Assembly (NCBI GenBank): GCA_045531685.1
Contig: JAZSEL010000043.1
Location: forward strand, 1 to 17,932
DNA from: RGIG8767 sp045531685
GTDB lineage: Bacteria > Bacillota > Clostridia > Lachnospirales > Lachnospiraceae
Reading direction: 5' to 3'
Length of the DNA stretch: 17,932 nt
A program made the position numbers and the translations under genes. Positions 14,971 to 17,932 of the stretch are shown here, piece after piece (positions within the stretch are counted from its first letter, which is position 1; each line of letters begins with the position of its first letter). The notes beneath the pieces are model-generated. The model saw only the letters and a program-made list of their open reading frames with translations. It was not told where the DNA came from and did not search any database.

Positions 14971-14988
14971 TACCGCGTCCTTGCGGTA
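14971..14988 (-). promoter_or_regulatory. Candidate high-affinity CsrA site in flagellin leader
   Basis: On the transcript TACCGC and GCGGTA form a perfect 6-bp stem around the hexaloop AAGGAC, presenting GGA in the loop as CsrA prefers. It lies 10 nt before the Shine-Dalgarno AAGGAGG (14962-14956), which supplies a second candidate site. This two-site layout mirrors the BS1/BS2 arrangement in the B. subtilis hag leader. Confidence 0.75.
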
Positions 14989-15003
14989 TTTTTTTGATAG
15001 TGT

Positions 15004-15017
15004 AGAACTTCCGTTCT
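15004..15017 (-). promoter_or_regulatory. Second candidate CsrA hairpin in flagellin leader
   Basis: On the transcript AGAAC and GTTCT form a 5-bp stem around a GGAA tetraloop, again exposing GGA. It lies 15 nt upstream of the AAGGAC hairpin, a distance that one CsrA dimer could bridge. Confidence 0.6.
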
Positions 15018-15113
15018 CGCATTATGTAAGTTTTCCTCAATACAACTTCATGGCCGTACGCTCCAGTTTTGTATTTCGTCGAACTTACGATGTAAGCTTT
15101 GTCCGTCCTACTA

Positions 15114-15136
15114 GACGAACCGCAAAGCGTTTCGTC
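15114..15136 (-). promoter_or_regulatory. 5'-proximal stem-loop of flagellin leader
   Basis: GACGAAACGC and GCGGTTCGTC pair over ten positions with one mismatch around a TTT loop, about 30 nt from the predicted 5' end. Such a 5' stem could protect the mRNA from decay. A smaller hairpin (CTTAC/GTAAG, 15084-15096) follows. Confidence 0.6.
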
Positions 15137-15171
15137 GTTCGGAAAACAACTATTTGCTTTACTTGTAATAT

Positions 15172-15198
15172 ATATCGGAGGGTTTTCTAATTACTTTA
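15172..15198 (-). promoter_or_regulatory. Sigma-28-type promoter of flagellin
   Basis: Minus strand: TAAA (15198-15195), 16 nt, CCGATAT (15178-15172), a full match to the sigma-28 core in both boxes and the best of the four such promoters here, as expected for the most highly expressed late gene. Confidence 0.9.
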
Positions 15199-15300
15199 GA
15201 GGATTTTGAAAATTTTTTAAAAAGTTTTTACCCACTTGATTTTCCAATCACCTTCCGGTTTACTTACTTAATTTCTATTGTTCTATTTATATTCAATCCA

Positions 15301-15309
15301 TGTTACAAT
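15301..15309 (+). promoter_or_regulatory. Possible extended -10 promoter of the fucosyltransferase gene
   Basis: TGT followed by TACAAT fits the extended -10 form (TGN-TATAAT with one mismatch), 33 bp before the ATG. The best upstream box (TTGTTC, 15278-15283) is 20 bp away, so any -35 contact is weak. AT-rich DNA lies further upstream. It would place a housekeeping promoter back-to-back with the flagellin promoter. Confidence 0.4.
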
Positions 15310-15341
15310 CACAATATAAATTCATTAAGGAGAATCCATTC

Positions 15342-16232
15342 ATGAACATACAATATCTAAACGGCGGCCTCGCTAACCAGGTATTTCAATACATATTTTT
15401 GCGGTATGCGGAATTATCCCATCCCAAGCGGGAGCCATGGTTTTTAGATGATTCCTTCTTTTTCGTCAATAACGTGCATAATGGCTATGAGCTGGAACGT
15501 GTTTTTAATCTGAAACCGAATCTGTTGAGCAATGCATTTGACTCCGATGTGTGGGATGAATTTATTAAAAATAAAAGAAATGGCATTAGTGTTCCGCAGA
15601 CATTCCTCAATTTTGGAACCGATATCATTATGTATGCAGAAACCAATAACTTTCCGGAACACAATCCATTTAACGGTGCTATTATCAGCATGTTTGATGC
15701 AAATGAATTTCATCCTGAAATTGCCGATATCCCTTATCCGAATATTTACTATCATGGCTATTGGATTAATAAGAATTGGCTTGGTTCCTACAAGGATATT
15801 ATATTAAAGGAACTATCCTTCCCCGAGATTCCTCTGCAATCTGCCAAAGACTATGCGCAGCAAATTACATCCTCTTCATCTGTTGCAGTACATATCCGCC
15901 GGGGAGACTATGTTACACTTGGCTGGAATATTCCTATTGAATATTATTCACAAAGCTTACGGGCACTTGCAGAGAAGCTCAATCGTTTTACCTTATACGT
16001 ATTTTCCGATGACTTAGAATGGTGTCGGGAAAATGCTAAAGAATTGGGACTCACATACGCATCTGAAATCGTTTATGTTGCCGGCAATACCAAGGAGAAT
16101 AGCTATCTGGACATGCAACTAATGAGTATGTGTAAAGGTATGGTCCTTTCCAACAGTGCGTTCTGCTATTTGGCTGCACTTATGAATAAGGATTTAAGAA
16201 TACATGTCAATCCAACACAGAGAGAAATCTAA
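15342..16232 (+). CDS. Alpha-1,2-fucosyltransferase, glycosyltransferase family 11
   Basis: 296 residues, typical for bacterial GT11 enzymes, which transfer fucose from GDP-fucose to a galactose-type acceptor. An upstream in-frame ATG at 15300 exists, but 15342 has AAGGAG at proper spacing and starts the protein directly at the fold: MNIQYLNGGLANQVFQYIFL, with the family G-G-L-x-N-Q-x-F-Q-Y motif at residues 8-17. HIRRGDYV (184-191) is the conserved H-x-R-R-x-D GDP-fucose-binding motif, YYHGYW (136-141) corresponds to the Y-x-x-G-Y-w motif, and SNSAFCYLAALMN (270-282) matches the S-N-S-x-F-x-x-x-A-A motif. The product may decorate flagellin or a surface polysaccharide; it is the only plus-strand complete gene here and lies divergent from flagellin. 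No GDP-fucose synthesis genes are in the window, so the donor must come from elsewhere. Confidence 0.9.
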   Translation: MNIQYLNGGLANQVFQYIFLRYAELSHPKREPWFLDDSFFFVNNVHNGYELERVFNLKPNLLSNAFDSDVWDEFIKNKRNGISVPQTFLNFGTDIIMYAETNNFPEHNPFNGAIISMFDANEFHPEIADIPYPNIYYHGYWINKNWLGSYKDIILKELSFPEIPLQSAKDYAQQITSSSSVAVHIRRGDYVTLGWNIPIEYYSQSLRALAEKLNRFTLYVFSDDLEWCRENAKELGLTYASEIVYVAGNTKENSYLDMQLMSMCKGMVLSNSAFCYLAALMNKDLRIHVNPTQREI

Positions 16233-16239
16233 AATATCA

Positions 16240-16285
16240 AGTATAAGAAAAAAGCGTGTCCTACGGCACGCCATTTTCGTATACT
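16240..16285. terminator. Hairpin between convergent fucosyltransferase and ugd genes
   Basis: An inner stem GCGTG/CACGC (16254-16258 and 16267-16271), extended by CC/GG with one bulged T, is flanked by outer arms AGTATA (16240-16245) and TATACT (16280-16285), with an A-run on the left and TTTT on the right. It fills the 67-bp space between converging genes and probably terminates both. Confidence 0.72.
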
Positions 16286-16299
16286 CTCATTCTATTCCA

Positions 16300-17610
16300 T
16301 TATCTACCAATACTATAATACTCAATTCCCGCATCCTTCATTTCCTGTAAGGTATACAGGTTACGTCCGTCATAAACAAGCGGTGTACGCATGAGTTCTT
16401 TGTACTGGGCAGGTGTTACGCCTTTGATTTCCGGCCACTCTGTAAATACAAAGCAGATGTTTGCTCCTTCCAAGGCTTTTTCAGGAGATTCTACATAGGT
16501 GATAGAACCTGCTCCGTTTTTGCCTTCCGGGAACTGCATCTTTGCTCTTGGGACTCCGGCAGGATCATAAGCATAGATGTCTGCCCCCTGTTCCAATAAA
16601 AGTTTGATATTTTCGCTGGCCGGAGCCTCACGAAGGTCGTCGGTACCGGCTTTGAAGGTAAGTCCAAGCACTGCTACCTTAAGTCCGCTAAAGGTAATCA
16701 TGCGGTCTTTTGCTTTTTCAAAAAGACGGGTTTTCTGTCTGGTATTAACATCCACACAAGCTTCGATTGTTTTTAATTCGTAGCCGTGCTGACGTGCAAG
16801 GAATTTAAGCGCCTTGGTATCTTTTGGAAAACAGCTTCCGCCAAATCCGATACCGGCATTTAAGAACCGCTCACCGATACGTGCATCGTAGCTCATACCT
16901 CTGGCTACGTCCTGAATATCTGCGCCTACCAATTCACAAAGGTTGGCAATATCGTTCATGTAAGAAATCTTGAGTGCTAAGAAATCGTTACAAGCATATT
17001 TAATCATTTCTGCAGAACGTCTCTTAACAGATACGATTGGCAGGTTGAATGGCTCATAGATTTCCATAAGCTTTGCTTCTGCTTCCTTGGATTCGGTTCC
17101 GATGATAATTCTTGCTGCATGAAGAGTGTCACGTACTGCGGTTCCCTGTGCCAAGAACTCAGGGTTGGATGCCACTTCTACTTTTACATCATTTACAAGG
17201 AAATCCTTAATAAACTGCTCTACTTTATCGTTGGTTCCGATTGGAACGGTTGATTTTACAACTACTAAACAGTCGTTCTCGATGGATTCTGCAATCTGGC
17301 GGCAAACGGTAGCGATATAGCTTAAGTTTGCACTTCCGTCAGGCATCTCCGGTGTACCTACACCGATAAAAATGGCCTCTGCATCACGATAAGCCTTAGC
17401 ATAATCCGTTGTGTAGTGAAGGCGGCCTGTCGCGTTATTTTTCTTCATCAGTTCTTCCAAACCTTCTTCATAGATTGGAGATACACCGCTTTCCATTAAT
17501 TTTACTTTGTTTTCATCAATGTCAACACAGGTTACTTCATGTCCTACCTCTGCAAAGCAAACGCCTGCAACCAGACCAACATAACCGGTTCCTGCAACTG
17601 CAATCTTCAT
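16300..17610 (-). CDS. ugd: UDP-glucose 6-dehydrogenase
   Basis: 436 residues, full length. It oxidises UDP-glucose to UDP-glucuronate with two NAD+, supplying a precursor for acidic surface polysaccharides. The N-terminal Rossmann motif GTGYVGLVAG (7-16) binds NAD. VVKSTVPIGT (117-126) and EFLAQGTAVRD (151-161) are conserved in the UDP-glucose/GDP-mannose dehydrogenase family. EMIKYACNDFLALKISY carries K204 and N208, and GFGGSCFPKDTKAL (255-268) holds the catalytic Cys260. The C-terminal third has LTFKAGTDDLREAP, the UDP-binding domain signature. It is not a nucleotide-sugar epimerase or UDP-ManNAc dehydrogenase, judging from the GFGGSCFPKD form. The ATG at 17610 follows AGAGGAAA. A GT2 gene ends 45 bp upstream on the same strand, suggesting a surface-glycan operon. 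Confidence 0.95.
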   Translation of the reverse strand: MKIAVAGTGYVGLVAGVCFAEVGHEVTCVDIDENKVKLMESGVSPIYEEGLEELMKKNNATGRLHYTTDYAKAYRDAEAIFIGVGTPEMPDGSANLSYIATVCRQIAESIENDCLVVVKSTVPIGTNDKVEQFIKDFLVNDVKVEVASNPEFLAQGTAVRDTLHAARIIIGTESKEAEAKLMEIYEPFNLPIVSVKRRSAEMIKYACNDFLALKISYMNDIANLCELVGADIQDVARGMSYDARIGERFLNAGIGFGGSCFPKDTKALKFLARQHGYELKTIEACVDVNTRQKTRLFEKAKDRMITFSGLKVAVLGLTFKAGTDDLREAPASENIKLLLEQGADIYAYDPAGVPRAKMQFPEGKNGAGSITYVESPEKALEGANICFVFTEWPEIKGVTPAQYKELMRTPLVYDGRNLYTLQEMKDAGIEYYSIGR

Positions 17611-17655
17611 ACATTTCCTCTTTCCGTCAAAACAAATGACTTCTATTCTAATATC

Positions 17656-17932
17656 TTAGTTTTCTTTCATTAATAAATTTTCTTCGTGTTTGATACGGAT
17701 TAAATCCAATTCAAAATCCTTACGGTCTCTCTGGGAAATATTGTTAAGAATCAATCCCGCAAAGAAAGACTGTACTGCTGCCAATGCCACAAATCCGCAT
17801 ACGATAAGGGTTGGGAACTTAGCAACCAAGCCTGTATTAAACCACTCCAACAATACCGGCACAAAGAATCCTACTGCAAGAAGCATAAGGAATCCTGCCA
17901 ACAGTGAAAAGAAGCTAAGTGGCTTATACTCA
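17656..17932 (-). CDS. Membrane-anchored GT2 glycosyltransferase, C-terminal fragment
   Basis: The frame is open to the right edge, so the 5' part (the catalytic domain) lies outside; about 91 residues are visible, reading EYKPLSFFSLLAGFLM at the edge. Two hydrophobic segments (roughly SLLAGFLMLLAVGFFVPVLL and TLIVCGFVALAAVQSFFAGL) are followed by a charged cytosolic tail, ILNNISQRDRKDFELDLIRI and beyond. This layout, including the K-P-L-x-F-F entry, is that of GtrB/DPM1-like enzymes, which make polyprenyl-phosphate sugars or act in surface glycan assembly. A TTG at 17901 is not a believable start because homologous sequence continues upstream. Probably in one operon with ugd. Confidence 0.8.
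   Translation of the reverse strand, partial: EYKPLSFFSLLAGFLMLLAVGFFVPVLLEWFNTGLVAKFPTLIVCGFVALAAVQSFFAGLILNNISQRDRKDFELDLIRIKHEENLLMKEN

Larger units (their letters stand above)
14949..15166 (-). promoter_or_regulatory. Long structured flagellin mRNA leader with multiple GGA motifs
   Basis: From the expected transcript start (about 7 nt after the -10 box, near 15165) to the flagellin ATG is roughly 215 nt with no gene. On the transcript strand GGA occurs eight times: 15108, 15104, 15064, 15036, 15012, 14980, 14960 and 14957 (first G of each). Several lie in hairpin loops, and the last two form the Shine-Dalgarno region. GGA in loops is the CsrA recognition signal, and csrA and fliW are in this window. 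The transcript start is inferred from the promoter. Confidence 0.75.

Noticed and set aside
14971..15000. On the plus strand a TACCGC/GCGGTA hairpin is followed by seven T, looking like a rho-independent terminator.
   Set aside because: No plus-strand gene or promoter lies upstream (flagellin is on the other strand), and on the flagellin transcript the same sequence exposes GGA in the loop beside the Shine-Dalgarno, which explains it better as a CsrA site.
14981..15190. A 69-codon plus-strand open frame in the flagellin leader region.
   Set aside because: It has no ribosome binding site or known motif, and the DNA is accounted for by the flagellin promoter and structured leader.
1..17932. 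Search for CRISPR arrays, insertion sequences, tRNA/rRNA genes, toxin systems and defence islands.
   Set aside because: No regular direct repeats, transposase-like frames, terminal inverted repeats or RNA gene signatures were seen; the partial XRE regulator at the left edge alone is not enough to claim a toxin-antitoxin or phage element.

Overview
The window is a late flagellar gene cluster from a low-GC Gram-positive bacterium, most likely a motile Lachnospiraceae (Clostridia). The clues are Bacillus-type GGAGG ribosome binding sites, the order flgM-flgN-flgK-flgK-flgL-fliW-csrA-flaG-fliD-fliS, the pairing of FliW with CsrA (typical of Gram-positives and absent from enterics), and a commensal-clostridial style of flagellin. 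The family-level placement is inference.

Layout. Bases 3-131 (+) hold the end of an XRE-type helix-turn-helix regulator. A 17-bp perfect hairpin at 138-174 then serves as a shared terminator for it and for the convergent flagellar operon. From 10676 down to 181, all on the minus strand, run flgM, flgN, two tandem flgK paralogues, flgL, fliW, csrA, flaG, fliD, fliS and a FlgN/FliT-type chaperone. Three sigma-28-type promoters with the same architecture (TAAN, 16 nt, CCGATAW) lie before flgM, flgL and flaG. A fourth drives the flagellin gene (13446-14948, minus). Between flagellin and flgM is a large glycosyltransferase/TPR gene (10876-13344), a good candidate for flagellin glycosylation. Divergent from flagellin is a GT11 alpha-1,2-fucosyltransferase (15342-16232, plus). 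It converges with ugd (UDP-glucose 6-dehydrogenase, 16300-17610, minus), which is preceded by the C-terminal end of a membrane-anchored GT2 glycosyltransferase running off the right edge.

How it works together. FlgM restrains sigma-28 until the hook is finished. FlgN and the FliS/FliT-type chaperones deliver FlgK, FlgL, FliD and flagellin. FlgK and FlgL join hook to filament, and FliD caps the filament. FliW and CsrA, translationally coupled in this cluster, should regulate flagellin translation. The flagellin mRNA has a leader of roughly 215 nt with eight GGA motifs, two of them in small hairpin loops and two in the Shine-Dalgarno region. This is the architecture expected of a CsrA-controlled leader, but with more candidate sites than the two known in B. 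subtilis hag.

Most of the window is conventional. The parts that stand out are the elaborate flagellin leader, a canonical EF-hand calcium loop inside an enlarged FlgL, a coiled-coil insertion in FliD, the duplicated flgK, and a two-headed glycosyltransferase whose second head lacks the DXD motif. No CRISPR array, mobile element, tRNA or rRNA was seen.
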